Positions 34,706 to 42,490 of a stretch of 64,000 nt of DNA are shown piece after piece. Each line of letters starts with the position of its first letter. Position 1 is the first letter of the stretch. The DNA lies in the NCBI GenBank assembly GCA_040905665.1, contig JBBDRD010000027.1:124001-188000 (forward strand), given 5' to 3'. The translations under genes were made by a program, and so were the position numbers. The notes beneath the pieces were generated by a model. The model made no database searches. It saw only the letters and a program-made list of their open reading frames with translations, and had not been told where the DNA came from. This DNA is from DASVCN01 sp040905665. GTDB taxonomy: Bacteria; Deinococcota; Deinococci; Deinococcales; Trueperaceae.

Positions 34706-35743
34706 TCAGTTCGCCGCTGCGCCCTCGTACTTGGCTACCAGGTCGCGGGCGTCCTGCAGAATTACCTCACCGTCGAGGCCGGCGCGGTCCATCATCTCCA
34801 CCCAGGAGTCGATCACCGGCCGGACGCCATCCTGCCACTCCTTGACGCGGTCGCGAGGAATTACATGGACGGCATTGCCCTGCTCGCGTGCCAGCGCCTC
34901 GCCCACCAGGTCGGCTGCGTCCACGCTCGCGCCGGCGATCCGAGCCTCGTCGCAACCGGCCGCCATCGAGTTGGCGTCTATCGCCGGTTTCAGGTCGTCC
35001 GGCAGGCGCTCGTAACTCTGACGGTTCATCGCCAGCAAGAAAATGGAGGAGTAGAAGCCGTGCGGACTATCGAAGGTCGTGTGGCTATCGACCAGCTCCG
35101 CTATCCGCAATGGCACCGTGACTTCCCAGGGAAGCAGCGTACCGTCGATCACTCCGTGTACGAGCGATTCCGGCACCTGAGGTACCGGCATGCCGATCGG
35201 CTGGGCGCCCAGCGCAGCAAGCGCCTCGGCGGTGATCCGGTTGGGAGCCCGGATCTGCAAGCCGCGGAGATCCTCCAGGCTCGTCACCGCCCGCCCTTTG
35301 ACATGAAGGATCCCGTGGCCGGCCGTGTGCAGCGTGATAACGCGGACGCTCTCGTACTCGTCCTGGAGGTGCATCTCAAAAAACTCGCACAACGCCTGGC
35401 TGGAGTGCACCGCCAGTCCCGACATGAAGGGGAGCTCGAATGCCTCACTTATGGGAAAACGCCCGGCGGTGTAACCGGGTAGGGTCCACACCAAGTCCAC
35501 GACGCCGTCCTCGACCTGGTCGATGAGGCTGGGTGCGGCGCCGCCTAACTGCATGGAGGGATAGATCTCTACTTCTATCCGGCCGTCCGAGGCCTGTTCG
35601 ACGCGCTCCGCCCACGGTTCGAGGTAGCCCTGCTGGGTTGGTGAATTTGGTGCCAGAAAGTGGTGAAGCCGCAGCGTTACCTCCTGGGAGAACGCGCTGG
35701 CAGCGAGTAGCACCGGAATGAGCGCAAGAAAGAGTTTGGTCAT
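34706..35743 (-). CDS. TRAP transporter substrate-binding protein (DctP type)
   Basis: From ATG 35743 the protein has 345 aa with a signal peptide (LFLALIPVLLAASAFSQ). An upstream in-frame start at 35785 would add residues before the signal, so I prefer 35743. The mature part has EVTLRLHHFLAPNSPTQQG, WAERVEQASDGRIEVEIYPSMQLGG and DLRGLQIRAPNRITAEALAALGAQPIGMP, with the Arg that usually holds a carboxylate ligand. It delivers an organic acid in the periplasm to the DctQM subunits. Confidence 0.93.
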   Translation of the reverse strand: MTKLFLALIPVLLAASAFSQEVTLRLHHFLAPNSPTQQGYLEPWAERVEQASDGRIEVEIYPSMQLGGAAPSLIDQVEDGVVDLVWTLPGYTAGRFPISEAFELPFMSGLAVHSSQALCEFFEMHLQDEYESVRVITLHTAGHGILHVKGRAVTSLEDLRGLQIRAPNRITAEALAALGAQPIGMPVPQVPESLVHGVIDGTLLPWEVTVPLRIAELVDSHTTFDSPHGFYSSIFLLAMNRQSYERLPDDLKPAIDANSMAAGCDEARIAGASVDAADLVGEALAREQGNAVHVIPRDRVKEWQDGVRPVIDSWVEMMDRAGLDGEVILQDARDLVAKYEGAAAN

Positions 35744-35918
35744 CGAACTTCTCCAGTGGGACGCGGGCGAAAGCGTAGAAGCCATAGTGAACGCAGATGC
35801 ACGTCATGATACTTGTTGCTTGCGAAGCGACGGCGAACAGGAAGTTAAGATCGTGTGAGTTACCGAAGCCTTTGTCGATCCCCCGGTTAGCCCGAGCGTT
35901 CCCAAAGCGAGGTCAGAC

Positions 35919-36611
35919 ATGAGTCACGTTATCCCTACTCCGCGCACGCCCGCCCTCAAGATTAGGGGGTCTCAGAAGACCTTCCCGGTGCGCCGCATCT
36001 ACTGTGTGGGCCGAAACTATGCCGACCACGCAGTGGAGATGGGGCACGACCCCAACAAGGAACCCCCTTTCTTCTTCACAAAGCCGGCCGACGCAATAGT
36101 GCCGGGCGGTGGAAGTTTGCGCTTCCCGGTTGCAACCGCGGATTTGCACCATGAGATCGAACTGGTGGTGGCTCTTTCCTCGGGTGGACTAGAAATTCCA
36201 GCGGACGAAGCGTTGAGCCACGTCTACGGCTACGGCGTGGGACTCGACATGACCAGGCGCGACCTTCAGGCGGTGGCAAAGAAGATGGGCCGCCCCTGGG
36301 ACATGGCTAAGGGCTTCGACCAGTCGGCGCCCATGAGCGAACTGGTTCCGGCATCCGAAATCGGCCACCCCTCCGCGGGCGCGATCTGGCTGGAGGTCGA
36401 TGGTGTGCGCCGGCAGAGCGGCGACCTCGATCAGCAGATCTGGAAGGTGGCCGAAACGATCTCACACCTGAGCACCCTGGTGGAACTAGCGCCCGGCGAC
36501 CTGATAATGACCGGGACACCGGCGGGAGTAAACGCAGTCTCGCCGGGTAGTTGCTTGCGTGGACGCATTGACGGCGTGGGCGAAATCGAAGTGCGGTACC
36601 GGGCGAGCTAG
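35919..36611 (+). CDS. Fumarylacetoacetate-hydrolase-family enzyme (acylpyruvase/fumarylpyruvate hydrolase-like)
   Basis: The protein has 230 aa, the single-domain FAH form. It has RRIYCVGRNYADHAVEMG, FFFTKPADA, the metal-binding acidic residues in LHHEIELVVAL and YGVGLDMTRRDLQ, the Lys in MAKGFDQSAP, and the closing GDLIMTGTPAGVNAV. Such enzymes hydrolyse acylpyruvates from aromatic ring cleavage, or decarboxylate oxaloacetate. It is divergent from the TRAP operon, whose substrate might feed the same pathway. This link is inferred. Confidence 0.88.
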   Translation: MSHVIPTPRTPALKIRGSQKTFPVRRIYCVGRNYADHAVEMGHDPNKEPPFFFTKPADAIVPGGGSLRFPVATADLHHEIELVVALSSGGLEIPADEALSHVYGYGVGLDMTRRDLQAVAKKMGRPWDMAKGFDQSAPMSELVPASEIGHPSAGAIWLEVDGVRRQSGDLDQQIWKVAETISHLSTLVELAPGDLIMTGTPAGVNAVSPGSCLRGRIDGVGEIEVRYRAS

Positions 36612-36682
36612 TCGCACGAAGATCGCCGGTTGCAGAGCGAAGGACCTTTCGGCGTGGCCTGGGAGATCGAACGGCCACTGGT

Positions 36683-36688
36683 TATAAT
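36683..36688 (+). promoter_or_regulatory. Consensus -10 box upstream of the amidohydrolase gene
   Basis: TATAAT lies 34 bases before ATG 36722, and an AAGGAGG ribosome-binding site follows. I see no convincing -35 at the right spacing, so promoter strength is uncertain. Confidence 0.4.
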
Positions 36689-36721
36689 GTGGACACGCAT
36701 AAATTAAGGAGGATCATACTG

Positions 36722-37963
36722 ATGCCAGCCGTGGATCCCAAGAGGACGGTCGCCGAACTCAAAGATCTCCGCTCCTTCACAGCCGACGAAGACGGAGCTC
36801 ACCGAGTCGCCTTCACGCCCATATGGGCTGCTGCTCGCAAGTGGTTGCAGGACAAGCTCGAAGGGCTCCCTGTGGAGGTCCACCGCGACGAGGCAGGCAA
36901 TCTATGGGCGACTATGCGGGGCGACTCGGAGAAGGCGCTAATCATCGGCGGCCATATCGACAGCGTCCCAAATGGCGGCTGGCTCGACGGCAGCCTCAAT
37001 ACCCTGGCGGGGGTCGAGATACTGCGCCGCATTGCCGAGGAGTATGACGGCAAACCGCCGGTCACGGTGCGCCTGGTGGACTGGGCCGACGAGGAGGGCG
37101 CGCGCTTCGGCAAGAGCCTCTTCGGCTCCTCCGCCTGCTCAGGGAACCTCGACATGGAGGAGGCGCGGGGCCTGGTCGACAGGGACGGCGTCTCGCTACC
37201 CGATGCGCTCAGGGAGCAGGGCATCGATTTCGAGAACGTCAAGGAGTGCGGCAAGGAGCTGGAGAACGCCGGCGCCTACCTGGAGCTGCACGTGGAACAG
37301 GGGCCGGTGCTTCTAGATATGGACCTTCCGCTCGGCACCGTTCTGGGTACCTTTGGCGTCGAGCGCCACGCCATGACCTTCCATGGTCAGGCGGCCCACT
37401 CCGGCTCAACGCCGATGAACCGCCGCAAGGACGCCTTCCTGGCCGCGGCGAGGATGAGTCCCGAGATCTACAAAATCACCGACCGGCACGGCGGCGTTTG
37501 CACCATCGGCAGTTGCACCACTAAGCCGGGCATCGTTACCAGTGTGGTCGAGGAGTGCCGGATAACCCTCGACCAGCGCCACCTGGACGGGGACGCACTG
37601 TCCAAGATGCTGAGTGAAGCCAAGGAGGCGAGCGAGCGCTTCGCCCGTGAAGCCGATGTCACCGTCGAGTGGAACCGGCTATGGCAGATAGATCCCGTGC
37701 TCTTTCACGACGACCTGCTGCGGATGTGCGACGAAGCGATCGAGGAAACCTGCGGCCAGGTGCACCGGCTGCCCTCGGGACCGCTGCACGATGCGGCCGA
37801 GCCGGGACGGATCGGCATACCCACGGTCATGATGTTCGTGCAGAGCCTGCATGGGATCTCGCATAACAAGATCGAGGACACCAAGGAGGAGCACATCGAG
37901 ATGTCGGTGACGGCGCTCGACAAGCTTGCCTCGAAGACGATGAACTGGCTCTCCTTGGCGTAG
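36722..37963 (+). CDS. M20-type amidohydrolase of the hydantoinase/carbamoylase family
   Basis: From ATG 36722, with an AAGGAGG site 10 bases upstream, the protein has 413 aa; an earlier in-frame start at 36689 lacks such a site and overlaps the -10 box. Metal and catalytic motifs of the family are present: GGHIDSVPNGGWLDGSLN, WADEEGARFGKSLFGSSA, ELHVEQGPVL, and the dimer-domain HGISHNKIEDT near the end. Relatives are N-carbamoyl-L-amino-acid hydrolases, beta-ureidopropionases and allantoate amidohydrolases, which cut carbamoyl or ureido groups using two Zn or Mn ions. The aminotransferase nearby would suit a beta-ureidopropionase, but this is inference. Confidence 0.88.
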   Translation: MPAVDPKRTVAELKDLRSFTADEDGAHRVAFTPIWAAARKWLQDKLEGLPVEVHRDEAGNLWATMRGDSEKALIIGGHIDSVPNGGWLDGSLNTLAGVEILRRIAEEYDGKPPVTVRLVDWADEEGARFGKSLFGSSACSGNLDMEEARGLVDRDGVSLPDALREQGIDFENVKECGKELENAGAYLELHVEQGPVLLDMDLPLGTVLGTFGVERHAMTFHGQAAHSGSTPMNRRKDAFLAAARMSPEIYKITDRHGGVCTIGSCTTKPGIVTSVVEECRITLDQRHLDGDALSKMLSEAKEASERFAREADVTVEWNRLWQIDPVLFHDDLLRMCDEAIEETCGQVHRLPSGPLHDAAEPGRIGIPTVMMFVQSLHGISHNKIEDTKEEHIEMSVTALDKLASKTMNWLSLA

Positions 37964-38127
37964 ACAACCGTGCGAGAAGTGGGTCCGCCGACGAGAAGTA
38001 GGCCCGACTGCGGTGAAAATTGTCCGTCACTTGGAGGTAACGCCACGGTGGCTCTCGTAGGTATCCGACTCTGTTTCGATCCAGATTCGGCTGCCATCCA
38101 AGCGAGGGCGGGGGTCGGTATACTCCA

Positions 38128-38475
38128 TCAGTGCAAGTCCAGGGCAATCTTCAGCCCCTCGTCCACTGCGCCCAACAGGTCGTCTGGTAGAACACCGAGG
38201 AAGTCGAGGAGCTTCGAACGGTCCACCGTCGTCACCTGATGACATAGTGCGACGCTATCTCGTTGAAGTCCACCCGCTCCGCGGGGAAGCGCTACGGCAG
38301 TGGGTCCTCGTCTCGCTTGGCGCTGACTGGTCGACAGGGGGACAACAATCACGCTGCGCCAGTTTGGTTCTCTGTTGAAGCTATCGTGGGACAGGACGAT
38401 AGCTGGACGTCTTCCCTGTTGCTCGCTCCCCGACCGCGGTGCCAAGTCTGCCAGGTAGACTTCGCCGCGTTTCAA
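38128..38475 (-). CDS. MazF/PemK-type endoribonuclease toxin
   Basis: The protein has 115 aa. MKRGEVYLADLAPRSGSEQQ followed by GRRPAIVLSHDSFN is the classic MazF opening, with the catalytic-loop Arg and a Ser/Thr region at VPLSTS. The end, LLGAVDEGLKIALDL, fits the family. It should cleave mRNA in the cytoplasm and be neutralised by the partner encoded upstream, with which it overlaps by four bases. The pair lies between the amidohydrolase and aminotransferase genes. Confidence 0.9.
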   Translation of the reverse strand: MKRGEVYLADLAPRSGSEQQGRRPAIVLSHDSFNREPNWRSVIVVPLSTSQRQARRGPTAVALPRGAGGLQRDSVALCHQVTTVDRSKLLDFLGVLPDDLLGAVDEGLKIALDLH

Positions 38476-38735
38476 TCCTCGATCCCAAGGAACTCTTCCT
38501 CACCGGCTGCCGCCAGCTCCTCGTCAAGGTCCTCGTCGGTGCCGGCGACTGCTGCGGCATACTCTCGGAGTTGCTCCGCAACCTCTGCTCGATGCCGCCG
38601 TTCCAGCCAGTCCTCTATCGCGATCCGGGCCAAGGCCGTGGCGGGCGTGCTCAGGCGTTCCGACTCCTGCCGTAGGGCGCTGTGGAGTTCTGGTGGAAGT
38701 GGAACATGCAGGTTTTTCTTCAAAGCCTCTGGCAT
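38472..38735 (-). CDS. Antitoxin of the MazF-like toxin
   Basis: The protein has 87 aa. The N-terminal part KNLHVPLPPELHSALRQESE and ALARIAIEDWLERR look like a ribbon-helix-helix DNA-binding fold, followed by an acidic tail (GTDEDLDEELAAAGEEEFLGIED) that would bind the toxin. It should repress its own promoter and neutralise the toxin. The order antitoxin-toxin with an ATGA overlap is the usual one. Confidence 0.85.
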   Translation of the reverse strand: MPEALKKNLHVPLPPELHSALRQESERLSTPATALARIAIEDWLERRHRAEVAEQLREYAAAVAGTDEDLDEELAAAGEEEFLGIED

Positions 38736-38839
38736 CTTCGGTCCTCTCGGCCGCCACTAAGTACTGCCACTGATTATGGCAGAAATCTGGCCCGAGATGG
38801 ACCAACGCATGAATGGAGGACCACACGAGCTGGGCAGAG

Positions 38840-40147
38840 CTAGGCGATAGCCGCCAGCGACTTTGCGATAAGGTCGCAGCCGGTTTCCAGGTCCTCCGAC
38901 TGCACATTCAGGTGGGGGGCGATCCGGATAGCGTTGCCGCCACGTCCACCCTTGCCGATAAGCAGGCCGTTCTTGCGTGCTACGTTGACGAGTTCACTGG
39001 CCTTGGCCGGATTAGGCTCCTTGCTGCCGGGCATCACGAACTCGAACGCCTGCATGAGACCCATGCCCCGCACGTCGCCGATGAAGTCGTAATCGCACGC
39101 CATCTCCTCGAGTCGCGCACGCAGCCGTGCTCCCTGCTTCTCGGCGTTCTCCCAAAGACGGTTCTTCTCGATGTACTCGAGCGTCGCCCAGGTCTGAGCC
39201 ATCGAGACCGGGTTGCCGCCGTAGGTCGACAGGGTGAGGCCCTGTACCGAATCGGCAATCTCCTTCGTCATGACCGTGGCACCCACGGGGGCCCCATTGG
39301 CAATGCCTTTGGCGAAGGTAATGATGTCGGGTTCCACACCCCAGTGCTCGATGCCGCACCAGTACTTGCCGGTACGGCCCCAGCCGGTTTGGACCTCGTC
39401 GATTATCAGGACGCCGCCCGCGGCTTTCACGATCGGCAGAATTCGGCGGAAGTAGTCCTTGGGGACTACCGCGAAGCCCCCCACACCCTGGATGGGCTCG
39501 GCCATGAAGGCGGCGATGCGGCCATCGGTGCAGGTGGCGATGAAGTCCTCGAGGTCCTGGACCAGGAAGTCGAGATACTGCTCCTCGCTCATCCCCTCGG
39601 GGCGACGGTACATGTTGGGCGAGCGGACGTGCTTGATGCCGCCGTCGTAGACTCCGCCCTGCCGCCAGTTGGAGTGGGCGGTGAGGCCCATCATCGCCGC
39701 TGTGCGTCCAGAGTAGGCGTGACGCAGGGCGATAATGTCGCTGTTGCCGGTATGGGTGCGGGCGGCCATGACCGCCATCTCATCGGCCTCGCTGCCGCTG
39801 TTGGTAAAGAAGGTGTACTGTAGCGCGCCGGGAGTAACTTCGGCGATCTTCTCGGCAACCTTGATCGTGATCTCGTTCAGATACAGGGTGCTGGTGTGGC
39901 CAGCGGTTCTGAGTTGCTGGGCGGTGGCTTCGACCACCTCGTCATTGCAGTGTCCCACCGACACCGTGAGGATTCCTCCGAAGAAGTCTAGATAACGGTT
40001 GCCTTCGACGTCCCACAGGTATTGGTCCTTGGCGCGCTCTACCGCCAGCGGCTCGTCGCCGTAGTAGAGCATCTTGCTCTGGATGGGCAGGAGGACGCGT
40101 TCTTGGCGCTCGAGCAGTTCCTGGGTCTTGCTGGTAGTGACGGTCAT
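38840..40147 (-). CDS. Class III PLP-dependent aminotransferase
   Basis: The protein has 435 aa, the typical length. It has the PLP Asp in LIIDEVQTGWGRTGKYW, the Schiff-base Lys in ITFAKGIANGAPVGA, and FFTNSGSEADEMAVMAAR and LRHAYSGRT near the phosphate-binding site. Closest in look are alanine-glyoxylate (AGXT2-like) and beta-alanine- or aminoisobutyrate-pyruvate transaminases. With the M20 amidohydrolase nearby it could remove the amino group of a beta-amino acid released from a ureido acid. The substrate is not established. Confidence 0.9.
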   Translation of the reverse strand: MTVTTSKTQELLERQERVLLPIQSKMLYYGDEPLAVERAKDQYLWDVEGNRYLDFFGGILTVSVGHCNDEVVEATAQQLRTAGHTSTLYLNEITIKVAEKIAEVTPGALQYTFFTNSGSEADEMAVMAARTHTGNSDIIALRHAYSGRTAAMMGLTAHSNWRQGGVYDGGIKHVRSPNMYRRPEGMSEEQYLDFLVQDLEDFIATCTDGRIAAFMAEPIQGVGGFAVVPKDYFRRILPIVKAAGGVLIIDEVQTGWGRTGKYWCGIEHWGVEPDIITFAKGIANGAPVGATVMTKEIADSVQGLTLSTYGGNPVSMAQTWATLEYIEKNRLWENAEKQGARLRARLEEMACDYDFIGDVRGMGLMQAFEFVMPGSKEPNPAKASELVNVARKNGLLIGKGGRGGNAIRIAPHLNVQSEDLETGCDLIAKSLAAIA

Positions 40148-40261
40148 TCCTTACCTCCGCTGATGTTCGGTTCCGCCGCCCACGATGCCGAAAGGGATGG
40201 GAGCGCGCGGCGGACTTCGAGGCCGTTCAGATAGTTCAGTCTAGTACAGTTCGTGGTGTTG

Positions 40262-40562
40262 TCACCTACTTATTTCATGCTTCTTCCAGCCAGGTACGTG
40301 AGCGGTCATTAGCGCCTTGAACAACTTCCCGTGGTTGGGCACTCGAAGATGAAGCAGCTCGTGGGCGATAACGAAGTCCTGAAATTTCCAGGGACTCTTG
40401 CGCGAGGTCATCGGCCAGGGTGACAGTGCCAGAAGCAGAGCACGAGCCCCACTTCCGGGTCATGCGCTGAACGCGTATTCTCCGTGGTTCGGCCTTCAGT
40501 CGCGCTGCCCAGGCGCCGACCTTGCGGCGCAACTCCTCCCGAGCAGCTTCACGCTTCCGCAT
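40262..40562 (-). pseudogene. Frameshifted DUF45/YgjP-like (M48-type) metallopeptidase remnant
   Basis: The start MRKREAAREELRRKVGAWAARL and RVQRMTRKWGSCSASGTVTLADDLAQ match the DUF45/SprT-like opening. The continuation WKFQDFVIAHELLHLRVPNHG, with the zinc motif HELLH, lies in another frame, so a frameshift falls near 40395. The piece ends VPGWKKHEISR at 40262. Such genes are often neighbours of type I restriction systems, and here an hsdR fragment overlaps it. It is probably inactive. Confidence 0.75.
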
Positions 40563-41254
40563 CGGTCTCTTCATCGAGCAGGATCGCCAGGACGAGATCG
40601 ACGACCCTGTAGGCCTCCTCGGGTTCCTGCTTCCAGCGCGCCATGAAGCGGCGGTTGGCGTTCCAGGTGACGCCGTACAGTCGAGAAGTTTCGAGACGTT
40701 GAAGGTCTGTGGCGCGCCGATAAGCTCGGGCGTCTCAAGCTCGTAGCGCTTGAGCTGGGTCACACCTCGGTCGATGGCCCCACCGTCCTTCGGATTCTTG
40801 TGCTCGACTATGCACACGGGCATCCCGTTGACCAACATGACATCGGCCCGGTTGCCTTGCGGGCCGGCGGCTTGAGCTTCCACTCCCAGGTGACGTGAAA
40901 GACGTTCGCTGACAGCGACTCGAAATTGATCAACTGGACGTGACGCTGGCGCTTCGCGGTCTCGTCGTACCATTGCCGCTCGCCGCGAAGCCACGAGAGC
41001 ATTTCGCGGTTGCCCTCGATAGTGGGCGGAATTGCCTCCAGTTTCTCAATGACCTGGCGAACAGCATCGGCCGACATCCACGGATTGAACTTGGCGAGCG
41101 CCGCCTCGAGCTCGTCGCGGAACACCATGCCGGCCTCGCCGCAGCGCTTCTGCTTGGCAACCTCGGGGGTGACCTGTGTCCAGCCGATGCCAGCTGCGTG
41201 AGTGACCATCGGGAATTGGACGGAGAGTGCTTCTCCGATCTTCAGTTCAGGCAT
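40549..41254 (-). pseudogene. Truncated and frameshifted type I restriction hsdR remnant
   Basis: The first frame starts MPELKIGEALSVQFPMVTHA and reaches EWKLKPPARK. The sequence then continues in a second frame with NRADVMLVNGMPVCIVEHKN, the nuclease-domain region with the E-x-K motif of HsdR, and in a third frame from YGVTWNANRRFMARWKQEPEEAYR to a stop at 40549. About 235 of the normal roughly 1000 residues remain, with at least two frameshifts and no helicase domain. No hsdM or hsdS is visible. The gene is dead. Confidence 0.75.
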
Positions 41255-41280
41255 GGTCGCTCGTCCGGTCCTCTGTTTTG

Positions 41281-41343
41281 TGTATCACCGGTGATCGATA
41301 AACTGGTTTATGTATCACAAAACGGCACGCGGTGATACATAAA
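41281..41343. promoter_or_regulatory. Cluster of nested palindromes upstream of the hsdR remnant (operator-like)
   Basis: TTTATGTATCAC at 41307-41318 is repeated as a perfect inverted copy GTGATACATAAA at 41332-41343. ATCACCGGTGAT at 41284-41295 is a perfect 12-base palindrome, and ATAAAC-TG-GTTTAT spans about 41298-41311. Thus TGTATCAC occurs three times in 63 bases. It looks like a repressor binding region for the former operon to its left; the repressor is not identified. Confidence 0.55.
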
Positions 41344-41368
41344 GGGAGTTGTCGTAAATCTATGAGAC

Positions 41369-41713
41369 TCAATGCACTGCCCTGCCTTCCGCAATGTCAA
41401 GCAGCGGCCGAAAGGCATAGATGGCTGCCCTGCTGCCCGCTTTCTCGCGCAGTGTCGGAAGGACGCCGGCGTCTCGCAACTCGCGGAGGAAGCGGGGCGC
41501 TGTCGGACGCGGGATATGGGACTCTTCGGTGAAATGGGTGCTCGCGAACACCGGCCTTGAGAATAAGAACTCCACGGCGCGCCCAGAGTACTGGGAACTC
41601 GTCAGCTCGGCGATCTCGCGAAGCATCGTCTGATGCAGTTCCAGGATGGCCTGCGCTTTTGGCTGGTTCTCCCGCGCCTGCTCGATCATGCCTTTCAGAA
41701 AGAACTCGCACCT
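41369..41713 (-). pseudogene. C-terminal remnant of a Fic-family protein
   Basis: The open frame at 41369-41689 can be extended to about 41713 (CEFFLKGMIEQARENQ). It matches the C-terminal part of Fic proteins: a helix after the Fic core (WLEFFLKG-like), IAELTSSQYSGRAVEFLFSRPVF, and a winged-helix part IPRPTAPRFLRELRDAGVLPTL. The Fic core with HPFxxGNG is missing. The break is next to the IS1182-type remnant, which may have cut it. Confidence 0.65.
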
Positions 41714-41802
41714 GCCGAGTAGTGAATTAGTCTTGGCGTTTCGGCCCGTAGTGGGTTAGAATGTGCGTGTAGCACATTGTTCTTGCCTTTCGAGGGGTTC
41801 TT

Positions 41803-42489
41803 GTGAAGCGTTTTCGTGATTACTCTCCAGAGCAGCCGTACTTGTTGCCGGTCTCGCCGCAGGAGTGGCTCCCGGATGGGCACCTGGCTTACTTCGTGCA
41901 TGAGGTGGTAGGGCGCCTGGATCTCTCCCGGGTGTTTGATTCGTACCGGGAGGAGCGGGGCCGGCCGCCTTTCGACCCGCGCATGATGGTGGCCGTGTGG
42001 ATCTACGCCTACTCGGTGGGAGTCAGGTCCTCCCGGCGGGTTGAGAGGGCGCTGGTCGAGGACATCGCCTTCCGGTTCCTGTCCGGCAACCAGCAGGCAT
42101 TCGCCGAGCTGTTCGTGCAGTTGGTGCGGTTGGCTACCGGTGCCGGCCTGATGACGCTAGGGCACGTTGCCGGCAGCAAGCTGAGGGCCAGCGCCAGTAA
42201 GAGCAAGGCCGTGAGTTACGCCCGCATGCAGGCGGAGGAGCGGCGCTTGCGTGAGGAGATCGAGGCTTACCTGCGCTCCTGTGATGAGGTGGATGCGCGT
42301 GAGGATGAGGAGTTCGGGCCAGACGATGACAGTATGAGCCCGCCCCCGCAGCTGATGTGGGCACCCGATCGCCTTGCCGCGATAAAGCGGGCCAAGGAGC
42401 AGCTCGAGAGGGAGGCGGTGGAGCGGGCCGAGCTGGAGCAGCAGGCGCGCCGTCAGCGGGCCGCTCGAGAGGACCGCGCGCCGCCGTAA
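41803..42489 (+). pseudogene. Truncated IS1182-family transposase
   Basis: The frame has 228 aa from a GTG start. KRFRDYSPEQPYLLPVSPQEWLP, HLAYFVHEVV and GRPPFDPRMMVAVWIYAYSVG are the IS1182-type N-terminus. Compared with the family from memory, a segment is missing after FLSGNQ (the PDFRTISDFR-like stretch), and HVAGSKLRA lacks the Asp-containing residues normally between VA and G(S/T)K. The catalytic C-terminal half is absent. The stop lies one base before the first CRISPR repeat. It cannot be an active transposase. Confidence 0.75.
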
Positions 42490-42490
42490 T

